Origin: Bostrychus sinensis
Lineage: Eukaryota; Chordata; Actinopteri; Gobiiformes; Eleotridae
Reading direction: 5' to 3'
DNA length: 64,000 nucleotides
NCBI GenBank assembly: GCA_020698575.1
Contig: CM036248.1
Location: forward strand, 12,615,729 to 12,679,728
A program made the position numbers and the translations under genes. Positions 44,721 through 57,659 of the stretch are shown here, piece by piece. Below the pieces are notes generated by a model. It saw only the letters and a program-made list of their open reading frames with translations, ran no database searches and had not been told where the DNA came from. Position 1 is the first letter of the stretch. Every line of letters starts with the position of its first letter.

Positions 44721-46999
44721 TGCACACAAGGAGGCAGATGGTTAGCCCCCAAAGGGAAAACCGAAACAGGAAAGAAGTAATTAAACAATAGGCCCTCACC
44801 GGCCGCGACCCGCTTACACACTCATCATTCACCCACACGTGGGCTTCGGCCAATGACTTCCATTCATTCTGAGCGGATATAAGTATGTGGCTTCCAGACC
44901 TGAGGTATCTATGTTTGGGCAGTGCTTTGTGCACTGCTGTGTGGGTACAATAGGCCCTACACCACAAATAAACGGTCTTCTAACTTTTAAAAGTATCTTT
45001 TATACACATTTTTTTTTTTTTTTTTTCATAAGAAATATATTTCTATTGTACTTTGAGAACATTGATACGACTGAACTACTCTTTTTTACAATATTTTCTT
45101 ACAGGGAAAAAAAATCATGTCAAGATAGATGTCAATATGACAACTGTTTTAGACATAATTTTCAAACTATTTTTTTTAGCTCTTCTACATTTAATTTTAA
45201 TAAACTCTAATTGAGCCACTGACAGATATACAGTATCTACTAGCTCATGGGGTATTTTTGGTTTTGCCATTGGAAGTAAACTAAATAGAGTATTGCCTGT
45301 TTTTTTTCTTCAGATTATTAAAGAAGTAACCACCTTTCTTGATCTCCAAAAAAAAACAAAAAAACTACTTATTACTTATTACTTATATCCAACTCTTTCA
45401 AAGACATAGGCTGGTTGTCGGTCGTTATTATGATATTGGCAAAGACAAATATCATAATTTTACACTCTCAAAATATGTCTGGAGTTTTAAATCAAATTAA
45501 GACCTAACCTTCAATTAAATGGTCAGGATTTTAGTCTTGTTTCAGTCCAAAATTGACCATTGACCAGTTTTGCTTTTGATTTATCCTCATTGCTGTGCCC
45601 CTGTGAGTCCAGAGCTTTGTACTTCTTGACAAATTAAAAGTAAAGTGGAAGCCTTAATAAGGGTGTCCAACTATGGGCAACTGTAGTTATTGAATATCAC
45701 ATATAAATCCATTAGCATGCAGTCCTTATCACACTTTGTGATTACCGCCACACTGAAAATAGACCAGATAGAACTATACAGCTTGTCTTTGGATTACAGG
45801 GCTCAGATCTCTACTGTACTAACAACGCCACGTGACAAATGGCATGAAATGGAAAAGTGGTAGTGGAGTTTGCTGCTGGAGTCTCTGGGCTTTGCTGACA
45901 CTGAGTGCACGGCTGCCTGTCCATCTCAGATTACTGTCTAATCGAATTCAGGCTCATGTGTGGCTGCTCCCGCGGGTCTGCTCCGGTGGTCCACTCCTGT
46001 GATAAAACATAAAAACAACACGGCACCATTTCATTGTGAACGGCTCGAAGGGGACCCTCACGACCTGCTCTGCCTCTCTTTACTGAAACTGAGTCTGGGT
46101 CTTTTTCCAACATTATTTGGTTTGTTTATTTACTCATTCTCAGGCTCACTGTGTTGGAAAGTGAAAGTTTATTTTGTTCAAAAAAAATTTTTTTTTATCA
46201 TCTAACAGTACATTATTGTGAACAAAACAAGACTCTATCAAACTTCTGTTGGTTGGCCTAAATCACTTGGAAACACTGAATTAATGACTGTTGCTAGCAT
46301 AGAAAAAGGCTTGTTCAACAGAAAATTGCTCAAAAAGAAAAACAGACAATAATAATAAGACAAGCTAAGAGAACCATATAAATATTGTCAAAGTGTTTAT
46401 AAAATGTTTAATGAGGTGAACAAAATAGATGCCATGGTCAAGTGCCAAACTTGCAGAACTTAGGAAGGCTCAAAGTTTTTAGTAATATGAAGATCAAGTT
46501 TTATTTTTGAATATAATATTAGGAAGTGTTGCTCTCAAATTTGGGCTCATGTTTTGTGGTGGGCGCTGGAGGGGGCTGTGGATAAAGAATTTTTGGGTAG
46601 TTCTTGCTTCAACACAGTGGGAACAAAATCTGAACGTTGTTGTGGGATTTCAACACTGGATCCTGGGTTTGTGTACCTTTCCAGCATCCGTACCTTCCAC
46701 CTGTCCACAGAGGAAAAAGCTCTATTTTATAATGATCCACAGTACATGGTTCTGGGCTTGTTTGTGTCCTGCTGAATATTGAAAACATGTAAAACAGCAG
46801 CTAAAATCCTCGGCAGTGCCTGTGTGGGTAGATGATAATGGTGGTTTGCTGTAGAGCTGCTGTGACTTCAGAAGTCAGGCTGCATCCTGCAGAGGTTACA
46901 CAGCTCATTCTTTATTCTCCATGTCAACTGCCCGTAAATGTTTATAGCTTGCTGGTAAGACCTCCGCTATTCAAATTATCTTGTCACAATGCATCCCTG
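44721..46999. other. 2.3 kb without recognised features
   Basis: A T run lies at about 45008-45026. No gene or repeat family recognised. Confidence 0.5.
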
Positions 47000-49900
47000 A
47001 GCAGGAATAAAGCCCTTCTTTATGGGAAACTGTAAACAGCCGCGGTGTGCTTCGCAGGGAACAATACCATTTATAAGAGTCCAGTAGAGGCCATGTCCAA
47101 AGGGGACCGTAAACTTTTTCCCAGTGTGTTTTTTCGCTAGCTTAGTCTTAGTCTTTCTGCTCTCCTCTGGCATTACTCGGCTGATTCACTCGTCCTTTCC
47201 CAGGTTTTGGCTGAGATCAGGCCGGTTTTTAATGAGAGCCGCGGCCTGCGCTGAGCCCTCCTCTCTATGCAGCTCCATGAGCCTCGTAATCCGCCATCGA
47301 TCCTGCCATGAGTTGTTGCTGTCAGCTTTCTGGAAAAACAGAAAGAAAAACAAAGCACAATTCCAATTAGTCCAGCTTATAATAGGGTATTATTACAGTG
47401 TGGGAGCCCAGTCTGACAGAGCATGACGCGTGTCACCATTCACTCAAAGCAAAGCCCCTCGCAGAGCTCCGGGAGTGACACTCTGCCCCCTTTTGCCAGC
47501 CCACATCATGGCGTTCTTGCCAGCTTATATCCACATGCAGAAAGCCCCAACTCCGAGCCAAGTAAGCACTCTATTTGAATGTGACTATAATCCTAATTAC
47601 ACACGGACAGCCATTTGGTGAGGGCTTGACTGTACTTGCTATATATAAACCTATATCGACATAAACCTGCTTTCAAAATGTCCGCTGACTGGCTAGGAGT
47701 GCTCAAGGACAGCCAAGGGAGATAACCTTTGTAAGGAGCAGCGCGGCTACAATATGCCTTTCAAAGCTTTTGTCCCATCAGTAAGTCTCACCTTTGAGTA
47801 ATTCATTGGGCAACTTTAGCTTCTTTGCTCTCTTTTCACGGTGCTGAGGTTGTACAATGGTTGAATTTGAATAAGAAAGAGTCGTTTAAAAAAAAAAAAC
47901 GCACACTCATTTTCTCTGGATAATAGACGTGCACCCCAATACCACCATCTTTTATTCTTATTGTCAACCATAAATATTCTTCCATCTATGTTGTAGACGC
48001 TACACTGACTTTTATGCATGTTAATTGACAATTGCTTATGCTTCAGACTAAGACCCCCCAGGGACAAATAGGACAATTTAGACAGATTGCTTTTGTGACA
48101 ATTGAAATCTATTTTCCATTTGCACATTTTATGAGATTGTACAGTTCTTCGAGTAGATTTTATGAGATTCTAAGAAAAATAGTTGAATTAGACTTCTATG
48201 GACTCATCCCCAATGAAAAAAAACATTTGGTATGAAAAGTGTTATGGAGGCTTAACTGAGTCTTCACACTCCTCCTCCCTAAAGTGTATTCAGAGAATTG
48301 AATTACACCCCTCTGGAGAAACGAGAGCGACAAAGAAAAACTGAAACTGGGAGAAAAGTGTGTGAAAATAGAGTTTTTCTGGCACTGCAAAGAGCAAACA
48401 TCGGCTCTATCAGCACGGATAGAGCGAGCGGCGCCGAAGCAGGAGTTACTGTACCGTATGTTGCTATGGCAACAGCTAAAGCAGCTGATGATGTGAGCTA
48501 GCCTGATTGTCACAAACACGGTCACCGGGACCTGGCTGTCAAGCTGCACGGGGAAAAAGCACTCACAGCGCTTACAGCCTTTTCTATTTCCTTGGTTTAC
48601 TGTACCCTTATCCATCCGTCTGCCAAATCTTGCTCCGTGAAGGACAGGCAAGTACACTGCACTTCTCTGCCCTGTTTAAAGGCACCTGAGTAAAACTGTG
48701 TGGGCCGTTTGAAGCAGCGCTGATTTGTAGCATCGCGTCTCGCAGCCTTTGAAGTCAGAAAGCAAAAGCAAGAACAGTATAGCATTAAAAAGTGTTTGCC
48801 AGACTTTTATGTGCTGATTAGGTATTCTGTGTGAAATGCCTCTGTTTTTAGCGCTTGTTTTTAGCTGTGACGCCACAGAGCATGAAGGTGTTTAATAAAA
48901 GGGAGCCAGGGCATTGGTGATCTTTGCCTCGGCCGTCCCGGAGGAGGTAGGCGATGGGCAGCGGCCACCTGCCACTGGGAGCTCTGCACTTTACTGGAGC
49001 CATGAAGAGACAGAGGCAGCCCTCCACAGACCAATCAAACTGCACCAACAGCTGGCTGTGTGCCCTACTGAGCCTTTCTCTCCATCTATCTCCCTGTCTG
49101 TGTCCCTCAAACACACCCCTGGTCCTTTCGGCAGCTACAAAGACAGCTCCTTACCCTCAGCGACAAATATTTACTGCACTGCCCTGATTTATTCTGGGTT
49201 AATTAGTGAAAGTTAAATAGCTATCATAGGCATGATGCTACAAACAGACATGTGCACGCCCAGACACACATTTGACTGTCTCCATGCCAGCTTCTGACCT
49301 GCCCCCTTGCCCCAAAGGCATAATGTAGTTTATTATAGACATGTGAAGACTTAATTAGATGCGTATAATGCATGCTGTCCGGGGACCGCTGCTGTACGCC
49401 GTATAAAAACCAGGCCGCGTTTAAAGCAGGCTGTGTTAACAGGCTGCATTAGTAAATCTCTTTGTGTTATGTTAGCGATGAGAGGCATCGCGGCGGTTAA
49501 AGCACTGCTTGCTCCTCATTATGACAGCAAGCGTATATGTTGCTTTGCTAGCCAGGCAGGAGAGAGTAGGGGGAGAGCTACGATTTACAGGCAGCTTTTT
49601 TGAATAATTGGCTCACTCTACGGTAAGGAAAACTGAACAGTACGAGAAGTTAGAAGTAATGAGCATCATCATTAAACAAATACTTCCTGACACACCTTTT
49701 GGCTTCCCATTTGACAACTGCAGTAATGACAGCTGGTGCATCTGAATATGTGTGAAAACTTCTCCCTTGAAACTCGGCTTGCAAACAACTTCTAACAGTC
49801 CCCAGAGCCTCTCGGCGTCTCCGGCGAATCATTGCCCCGCACTGGAGAAAGCCGTAAAGATTAGCAGTTAGATTACGATCTTTACTACAAACAGAGTGCG

Positions 49901-50460
49901 AGTGTGAAAAGCGCAAGACTGAAACCGTTAGCGATGAGGTAGATTAGCTTGGGCCCAAACCAGAGGGACAAAACAAGTCCAGTGAAAGGGATCTCGCACA
50001 AAAGATGAGGTGACTGTAAAAATGGACTGATGCTGCTGACTCCAGGAAATATTTACGACCTGCAGTGGGCATAAAACTGTGAGTGAGTGGAGCAAACGGA
50101 AACAAAAAGAGCGAGAATCAATAAATCAATGGCGGTTCACGAGAACAGGAGATACGCTGACATTTGTCACATGCATTACTGGGCTGGCGGACAGGACGCT
50201 GACCCCAGGTGACACTGCTGACCCCGGTCACCTCCGTCGTCCAACCATCTGAAGACGATACACGAGGCACAAAAGGGATGCGGCACTGAGTCCAACAAAC
50301 TCATGTCAAAGCTCACTGTGGTCCGTCGTGCTCCCGGCTCGGCACCGGAGGCTAAACTTAGAGCAGTTTTTCACCGTGTAACTCAGTGAAAGAACAGAGA
50401 GGACAAAAGGGGAGAGAAGTTTGACAGAGTGTAGGATGAAGATATAAAGCAGGCATGAAT
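47000..50460. other. 3.5 kb repeat-poor, apparently GC-richer block
   Basis: By eye this is the longest stretch without recognised transposons, and it has more CpG dinucleotides than its surroundings (for example 47200-47300, 48405-48450, 48920-49000, 49380-49510). Several overlapping open frames of 60-150 codons occur on both strands, but none shows a domain, signal peptide or compositional signature of a real protein. It is a candidate for regulatory or conserved non-coding DNA. Confidence 0.35.
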
Positions 50461-50624
50461 GCTGGATAAGGAAATCTCTTCATGTTCTTTGAAAATCCAT
50501 GTGATAAATTAATAATCATGCATTTAGTGTTTTATTCTTTTTTCCATAGGCTTTTAAAAAAGTGTTGTGATCAAATATGGTAAAAGTCATAGAAGTAATT
50601 TGTTTACTGTATATCTAAGGATAA

Positions 50625-50970
50625 TTCAGAACTAAACCAGAAATTAAGCAGGTTTAAACCAGAACTAAACAAAGACTAATCCATGTCTAAACCTGTTACA
50701 CCAGGACTAAACCAGGTCTAAACAATGCCTAAACCAGGATTAAACCAGGTCTAATCCAGAACTAAACCAGGTCTAATCCAAGAATAAACTGGGACTATAC
50801 CAGGTTTAAACTGTCTAAACCAGAACCAATCCAGGATCGATTCAGGTCAAAACCAGATCTAAACCAGGCCATAATCATATTTAAACCATGTCTAAACTAG
50901 AACTAAATAAGGAATAAACTATAGGTGTACACCAGGACTAAACTAGGATTAACCCAGGACTAAACTTGGC
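50625..50970 (-). repeat. CCTGGTTTAG minisatellite, inverted copy
   Basis: On the plus strand the array reads CAGAACTAAACCAGAAATTA, CCAGGACTAAACCAGGTCTA and so on, the reverse complement of the units in the hAT elements at 19180, 32565 and 33725. CAGTG-type ends were not found, so this may be a degraded element or the array alone. Confidence 0.75.
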
Positions 50971-51144
50971 CTCAACCTTAAGGACCTTGTATTTTTAAAA
51001 TCCTGTGTAAGGCCCTGGTTAGAGCAAAATAAAACTTGTATTTGTCTCTAGACATTTATACATACGTACATAGAAGACAATAGAAACTTGGGAGTAGCAC
51101 AGAGGCAACAAACTGAGCACTGCTGAGAAGCACATGGATGAAGA

Positions 51145-51215
51145 ATCTTGGCCCCAAACCCAAATAAATGGAGAGGGTTGTATCCAGAAGGGCATCTGAC
51201 ATAAAGGCAATGCTA
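51145..51215 (+). repeat. RTE-associated dispersed repeat fragment
   Basis: CTTGGCCCCAAACCCAAATA, AATGGAGAGGGTTGTATCCA and GAAGGGCATCTGACATAAAG match the same repeat core as 44635-44720 and 62800-62870. Confidence 0.65.
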
Positions 51216-52884
51216 AACAAAACATGTGAAACAGAAACAGGACTTCCTTATGAGGGTAACGACAACTGCCATTGCTGCTGTTGACCTAAAAGGTGGAAAT
51301 TTGGTTGTTATATGTTATTAAGTCTTTTTATTTAGAAGGTGAAAGGAATACTTTTGATTACATTTGTAACATGTCCCCTATAGGCCACTGTAGGTACTCA
51401 GAGCCAGTAGAAAGACAAAGTGTGAGGTCTTAATTTGCAGTCCAGATGTTACCAAAACCTACACATTGGATCTTTAAACCATTAAAAGACAGGTGTTTCA
51501 TATCCACACTACATCAGCCCTATAGCATAGCATGTTACTTTGCATGATTTAATTTTGGTTAAATAAAAAGTTGTAGATCGAAAGTGACCTTGTAGTATAG
51601 CAGTATAACGCCTACAAAAAAATTGTGTTTGACATTCCTGACATAAGCAAAGCGATAAGGCTTATAATGTGGATCCCAGGCAGTCTATATGGTAACCTTG
51701 GTGACAGCAATGCATTGTCGTCTTAAAGCACCAGGGAGCATGTATTAGGCAAATAATTGGTAAGTGACATATTGAGAATGGCTTTGATTGCACAGGCAGG
51801 GGACGTGCTTATTGGAGCTACTTGGGAAAACAACAGTAAACACAGGTGGCCGCGGCGTGATGACGACTGTGCAGTGAGCAATAAAATTTCAATTGAAGGC
51901 ACCGACAGACACTGTTTTTCAATAAATGGCCTGTCATATGTGTCCTGGAAACAAAAACAATGAAATTTTACCCTTAAATGTGCAATTCGGTGCTTATGCA
52001 AATGTGAAAACATTCCAATTCAAGTGTAGTGATGGAGCACCCAGCGTTACATGAAAGACATTTTGTGGCAGACACACTCTTGGATGCCTTACCCTTTCAT
52101 AATTCATGTTTATAGTTAAGCAAATGAGTTCAAATATGCAATAATTGAAATTATTGTAGTGTCAAAATGAGCCAAAAGCCACCAAATTTTTACAGCCAAT
52201 CAGTCTTTCCCCATGTGGGACATCCACCAGATGCCCCAAGCCAGTCTTTGGCTTCCTCCCCACTGGCGACCGACTCCATTTCCGAGTGAAAAGAGGCAAA
52301 ACCATGAAGCACACTGCCCCTGGCTTTCAGTAAGCTCTATATCTTTAACGGGAGAATAAATGGTTGGTGCAGTCAGTCCCTCTGTTATTTAAAAAGCTGA
52401 TGATATGTGATAGAGCAATGCATTATTAATATGTGATATAAAACTCATAATTGGTATTTCTTGGTTGGGGTTCAAAAGGCATAAAGGATTTTCTCTGTTA
52501 TGTAAAGAAATGTGCTCGTCATTACAATGTTTTGATTTGTTTATATGCAATCTTTTATCTAATTTTAACTAGGCTGGTGATGGTTTTATTGTAGTTTTTT
52601 GAAAATTATACTTCTCCATAAACCTTAATTTCATAAATATTGTATGAAGAAAATACAAGTCGGAAAAATAATGATAAAGCAAGACAAACTAATGAGATTT
52701 CTTTGTCAGGATGCCAGCATTGATCGAGCAGCATTTGTAGTTTCTGTTATTATTCAAGATTTTAGCAATAAAAATGTCCTTTTAAATTTCACAGTGTATT
52801 CTCGTCTGACCACCTCTTTTCGCTTTTATGCTTTCCTGCTTTAATTTTACAACCACTCTGCTCCAGTCATACGGGTTATTTCTA
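51216..52884. other. 1.7 kb without recognised features
   Basis: No coding or repeat signature recognised. Confidence 0.5.
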
Positions 52885-53235
52885 TGCAGATAGAAGTTGG
52901 CAAGAATGAAAGGAAAAGTGGTGAGATCAGCAATGGCTTGGAGGCAGTAACATTGAGGAAAAGACAGGAGGCAGAGCTGGAGGTATTAGTTGTTGAGGTT
53001 TTCTTTGGGAGTGACAATGAGGGATAGAACATAGAAAAAAGTAAAAGAGGCCAGATAGAGATGGTTTGGACTTGTACGGAGGAAGGACAGTGAATATACT
53101 ATGGCAGGAGGTCTAGAGGAAGACCAAAGTGGAGATTTATGGATGTTTAAGAGAACTTGAGGTCTATCGGTGTGAGAGGATAGGGTTAGATGAAGGCGGA
53201 TGAAGCTTTTACAATTGCTCGCCTTTTACAAGGGA
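52885..53235 (+). pseudogene. RTE-type LINE ORF C-terminus remnant
   Basis: The DNA and its broken translations match the 3' coding end of a fish LINE I associate with the RTE group. Words in order are AAGGAAAAGTGGTGAGA, AAAAGACAGGAGGCAGAGCT, GAGATGGTTTGGACTTGTAC and GGAAGACCAAAGTGGAGATT. Peptide pieces are LRKRQEAELEV, RWFGLVRRKDSEY and GRRSRGRPKWRFMDV, separated by frameshifts and stops. The RGRP..RFMDV tail is basic and characteristic of the C-terminus. The catalytic domain is absent. Confidence 0.75.
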
Positions 53236-55030
53236 AAGTATTTGACTGGGGATGATGCTTTTAAGTCAAACAGATTATTCTTGTAATTTTCTGCACTTTC
53301 TATCCGGCTGCATTTTAATTAATTGATTCAAATCAATTTGATAAAAAGTACCAGTGAATGAGAACAAAAGCCATTGTTGTTTTCTATGTATAATGAAATG
53401 CAAATCTTTTTAATTTCACCTAAATAGTTAAAACTCACTTTGGTGGAAAATGCATGCACCGTTCACTGAACAAACTCACAAATTGGGTAAAAAAAAAACC
53501 AAACAAACAAAAAAACAACAACTCATTCTCAGAGTCGAAGTGTGGGACATGCAAACAAACCCCAGAGGTACCAACACAAAACAAATCAACGTTTAATTTG
53601 CTGTACTTTTGTAATTTAATTTCACACGGCGCACCAATCATACATCAAACTTGTCAGACTTACAAATCTGTTTGCATAGTTTGTTATCGACACAACAACA
53701 GCTCCGAAATGAGACAAACATGAAGCGGGCGACTGTAAACACGGCCATCATTACTGTCACAGGTGCGAGGTTTGTTTGGCTCGAATGGTTCTGTGTGTGT
53801 TATTGTGTGTGCGTTTGTGTGTTATTGTGTGTGTGCATGCAAAAGGCTGCACCCATTCATTATCCTGTAAATACAGCCGGAGCCAGAGCCATTATTTAGT
53901 TGTGGGATAAAACAGTGCGAGCAGCTGGTGAATTTAGGGATTTACCGAACACTAGAGCATGCTGACAGAAAGTTACTGTCCTCATTTTAATATATGATCA
54001 TCGCAATGCCAGTGAGAGCAACCAGTGGAGCGGAGCTGTGTTGAATAAAGGGATATAAAAGGGTTTATTTTATACATTATTAACTGTAATACTTCTCAGC
54101 ACCAGCCAACTCTGTCGCAGGATTTTTGTTTCTGTTTGACGCTTTGTAATACCAGCAATGATATGCATTTGAATAAAGAAAGGGAAAAAAAAACTAACAA
54201 AAAAACAAAAGCCAGTCTCTGATTCAGTTGTTTGGAAGTTTGTCAGCTAAAGATGGCCTGCTTTGATTTGAGCAAGAATAATGAGATATATTGCAAGTAC
54301 TCAGAGCGTGCAGACATCCTCAAAGGCGTTGGCTCTGTCTCGCAATGGGAAAGATCCAGTGCCTCAATCGAAATCAAACTGAGGATCTTAAACAAAGTGT
54401 TAAAGACTTCACTGAAAATCCTGGGTCTTCCTACTTTTCTTTCCTGTCCCCTTACCGACCTTTCATAAAAAATGTCATCAAGATCTGATCATTACAAACT
54501 AAACCACTGCACCCTTGGATGATACTATATATAAAAACTTTGGCATATTTTCACTAACCAAAATCTGGTTTTCTTTGTGACATTTTTATGCCTTTTCTGG
54601 AATTGTACATGCACTTTTATTGGATTTTTTCTTCCTGTAATCATTTGATTTGTTGATTTATCAGGATTTTATTCACAGAGAAAGTGGGCCAGTGGAAAGA
54701 AAACACTGTACAACCCATGCTTTTTGCCACTCACACAAAACACTGTGCATTTGAATGTTGTCCATTAAAAGCTTTTTGTCAAATTTAGATAAAGGATGTG
54801 TGGAACTGACAGGGCTTGCAAGTTCTGTTTAAAAGTTACAAAGCAGTTAATATTTTTACTTGCCAGAATGTAATTGCTTCACATTTTTATTTTATTTATT
54901 ATTTATAGCATATGACAAGACAAAGATTTATCAAATACATGGAAAACTATTTTACCTTACACAGAATAAGCTTTTTGCATGTGGTCAATCTTAATACATG
55001 TTTTTTGTTTGTTTTTGTTTTTTCTCTTAG
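53236..55030. other. 1.8 kb without recognised genes; (TG)-rich run
   Basis: An interrupted TG-rich tract lies at about 53791-53838. T- and G-rich sequence directly precedes the exon-like segment at 55031. Confidence 0.5.
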
Positions 55031-55102
55031 GTCAGGATGAATCACTCTATACTAAATTAGGTGGTCACTCAAACATAGCAAAAATAATTAGGAACTCTAA
55101 AG
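55031..55102 (+). CDS. Possible 72-base cassette exon (weak candidate)
   Basis: A T-rich tract ending TTTTTTCTCTTAG precedes position 55031, and AAG|GTAAGA follows 55102, so acceptor and donor both fit the consensus. Of the three frames only one is open: it starts at 55033 and reads ESLYTKLGGHSNIAKIIRNS in the middle. The other two contain TAG or TGA. The length (72, a multiple of three) with phase 1 on both sides would allow in-frame inclusion or skipping. I do not recognise the peptide. A repeat-like segment starts soon after the donor. Chance occurrence in 64 kb is quite possible; no neighbouring exon is seen in the window. Confidence 0.25.
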
Positions 55103-55109
55103 GTAAGAT

Positions 55110-55225
55110 ACATAAAATCCAACCAGCCAAAGTGCTTTTAGTGAGACTAAAAGTGCTACCAGCCAAAATGGAAATCTCCCAGCATTTGGCAGGTTGGCCA
55201 GTGTTAATGTCAATCCCTGGTAACT
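55110..55225. repeat. Possible dispersed repeat with CCAGCCAAA words
   Basis: CAACCAGCCAAAGTGCTTTT and TGCTACCAGCCAAAATGGAA, followed by GCATTTGGCAGGTTGGCCAG, contain inverted CCAGCCAAA/TTTGGCxGGTTGG words typical of a degraded interspersed repeat. Class unknown. Confidence 0.35.
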
Positions 55226-57409
55226 GATAAAATAAAAACTATTTAGTGATGGTTAAACTTTTTGAAACCAAACCTCTAATATCATATTTTGTCTAAATGG
55301 CCATCCAAGTGGTGAGTTTTTCCAATGAAAATAACAAATTGAACATTTTGTGTTGGTAACTAACTACACTTTTGCTCTTGTGCTTTTTTAACGCCAACCA
55401 GAAACACAAATTATTAACCAGCAAGGGTCATAGCCTTTGCATTTGTGCATTTTTCCTCTATTAGGAAAAAAAAACACACACAAAAAAAAAAACACAAGTC
55501 ATTAAGAAGTTTTCACCAGAGAGAGAGAGAGAGAGAAAAAAAACAAAACTAAAACACACTTCTAATGACAAAGCAAAAATATTTTTAGGGAAAGCTAATT
55601 TTACTGTTTGGATGATTTCTAGCACTGTATTTCAAAAAGTTTATGGCCATAGTAATCATCTTGTAGCTTCAAACTTTTCTCAAATGACTATTTTCCAAAT
55701 GATAAAATGCAATTAACACAGTCATTCATTTAGTTTTTGCCATAGCTGCCTGCAGCTTCAGTGCCATCTCCTTTCATTATTTCTGTTGATGGAAACACAA
55801 CCTGACTGAGGTGGTCCAAACAAACGCCACCTCTTCTGTTTCATCTCATAAAACAAAATTTTAACTAAAGCATTACTGACTACCCCAATACATGTTTCTG
55901 TTCACATCAATGGGAAAAGGAAAGGCCTTGTTTAACTGTGAATGGTCCGCTCTGTCGTTGTCTGTTCTGCTTTCACCGCTGCGTCGTGACGGCCGTCTCA
56001 GAGGAGCGTTCAATGAGCCGCTGATTAGATTAATAAGGCAACAGATTGAATGTGGTGATGTGTTTTGGTTTACAGGTCGTTCCCCAGGCCCCTCTCTCTC
56101 TCTCCCCCTCCTGTGGTCCTCTATACAGGCCCGGGCCAGTAACGCCATTTGTTGCCTTTCGTCGATGTTGATAGGTCCCTTGGGAGGCAGTGTGGTCGGC
56201 TTACTGCTGCACCAGGCAGGCCGTGTTGCAATGAGATTTCTCAATTTTCTTTTCTTCTTCTTCTTCTTCTTCTTCTTTTCCTCATGCAACCCGTGTCTCT
56301 CCCTACAGCATCTTATTAAGTCGGCACAACACACATGAAACCTTCAGGGACCATCGTGAGTTTACTGCTGACAGCCACTGAGTGTAGCCGGTTTACTTTG
56401 ATATTTTCTCCAGAACAATTCGCAAACTTTTAACATGGATTTGTAATATCCTAGTGTTGATATTGCCTCGCTGTTATCGAGGTCCACCGAGGCTGTGCAA
56501 AACATTATTCTATGAGATAATGGAATAAAGCCCGACTCTAGCCTCCGCTCCTTATTTCTCTGCCTGTATAATCACTGATATGACATGATATAATGTGACA
56601 AATGAAAAATATCACATTTCAAAGCAAGCAGCGCCTCGCATTCATCATCGTTTCAGGGAAATGCCCAAAGGGTGAAGCCACAGTGCTTACCTGAGACTGT
56701 AGCCTATTGATCTGAGCTGGCAACACTAACTGCGCTTCTATTCATCCCGCTCCAGCTCGGGTCCCACACAAACAGAGCCGTCAATCACCGCCTCAGAGTA
56801 CCACTGGCACCGCCCTTGACGTTAAGCTAACAATATCATTTGTCTCTTAAGACACTTTTCCCGCAGAATTATCGGGCCGTCCACGCGGGAATCCTCTTTT
56901 ACTCAGCCCCTAAAGATGCTGAATTAAATTTAAAGTTTAATTAAAGCGTAATGAAACTTAACGTGGAGGCTGCTCCTTAAGCTCTGGTTCTGCTCGCATC
57001 AGCCGTTTGAAGGATTCAAAACCACACCGGCCACATTATACAATACAAACAGAGACCTAACATCTGCAGCAGTGAATACATTATCCTACTAATGTAACAG
57101 TGGGCATTTAAAGATACACTGTTTTGTACTTTCTTCCTTCAGTACATATTTTAAAAGTTAGTAGAATATGTAAGTTAAAGTAATGACTATGAGATATAAA
57201 CTCAGTCACCGTGGCTCAAATGTTTAATGAGTTTTGAGGTATCCTATAGTATTCAGCAAAAATGTGCATCTCTTCATGCATTTCTAAATATTAGTGTTTG
57301 CAATAATGCTGTTGCAAATTCACATTTAGAGGCTTAAATAAAATACGCCCTACAGATGCTAAAACATATTTTATAGTTTAAGAAACAGGATAATTTAAGA
57401 TTACACTCA
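55226..57409. other. 2.2 kb without recognised genes; GC-richer core
   Basis: A (GA)n run lies at 55519-55536 and a (TTC)n run at about 56252-56276. The block 55900-57050 looks repeat-poor and GC-richer, with words such as GCTGATTAGATTAATAAGGC (56020). Two opposing open frames of about 150 codons (55892-56338 and 55873-56334) cover it but have no recognisable domain, and the TTC run supplies homopolymeric Phe or Lys. It could be conserved non-coding sequence. Confidence 0.4.
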
Positions 57410-57490
57410 CAGATTGGGAATTGGCCGGCCCACAACGTCCATGCTGGAGGCAGAAATGCTAACCACTCTGCTACCATGTACCCTGTGTTC
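57410..57490 (-). repeat. SINE-like repeat, head fragment
   Basis: GAGGCAGAAATGCTAACCAC with TCTGCTACCATGTACCC resembles the reverse complement of the tRNA-like head ('GGTGGCAGAGTGGTTAGC'). Confidence 0.5.
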
Positions 57491-57659
57491 AAAGGAACTA
57501 TATTCTGCTTTTGTGAAGTCTTTTTAAACCATTCTTGGTCACCTCTTGAACAGCAATGCATGTTTTACAGCCCTTAAAGAGATTATTTGGTTAAAAGAAA
57601 GCAGTTTCAATAGTTACTTCACTAATGCCCCCCTCAAAAAATAAAAAACAAACAAACAA

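Noticed and set aside
48196..48657. 153-codon minus-strand open frame
   Set aside because: It has no recognisable domain and overlaps several frames on the other strand in a GC-richer block. No splice or start context supports it.
55873..56338. Opposing open frames of about 150 codons
   Set aside because: Both run through a TTC/GAA microsatellite giving Phe or Lys runs, neither shows a motif, and antisense overlap suggests chance openness of a GC-richer block.
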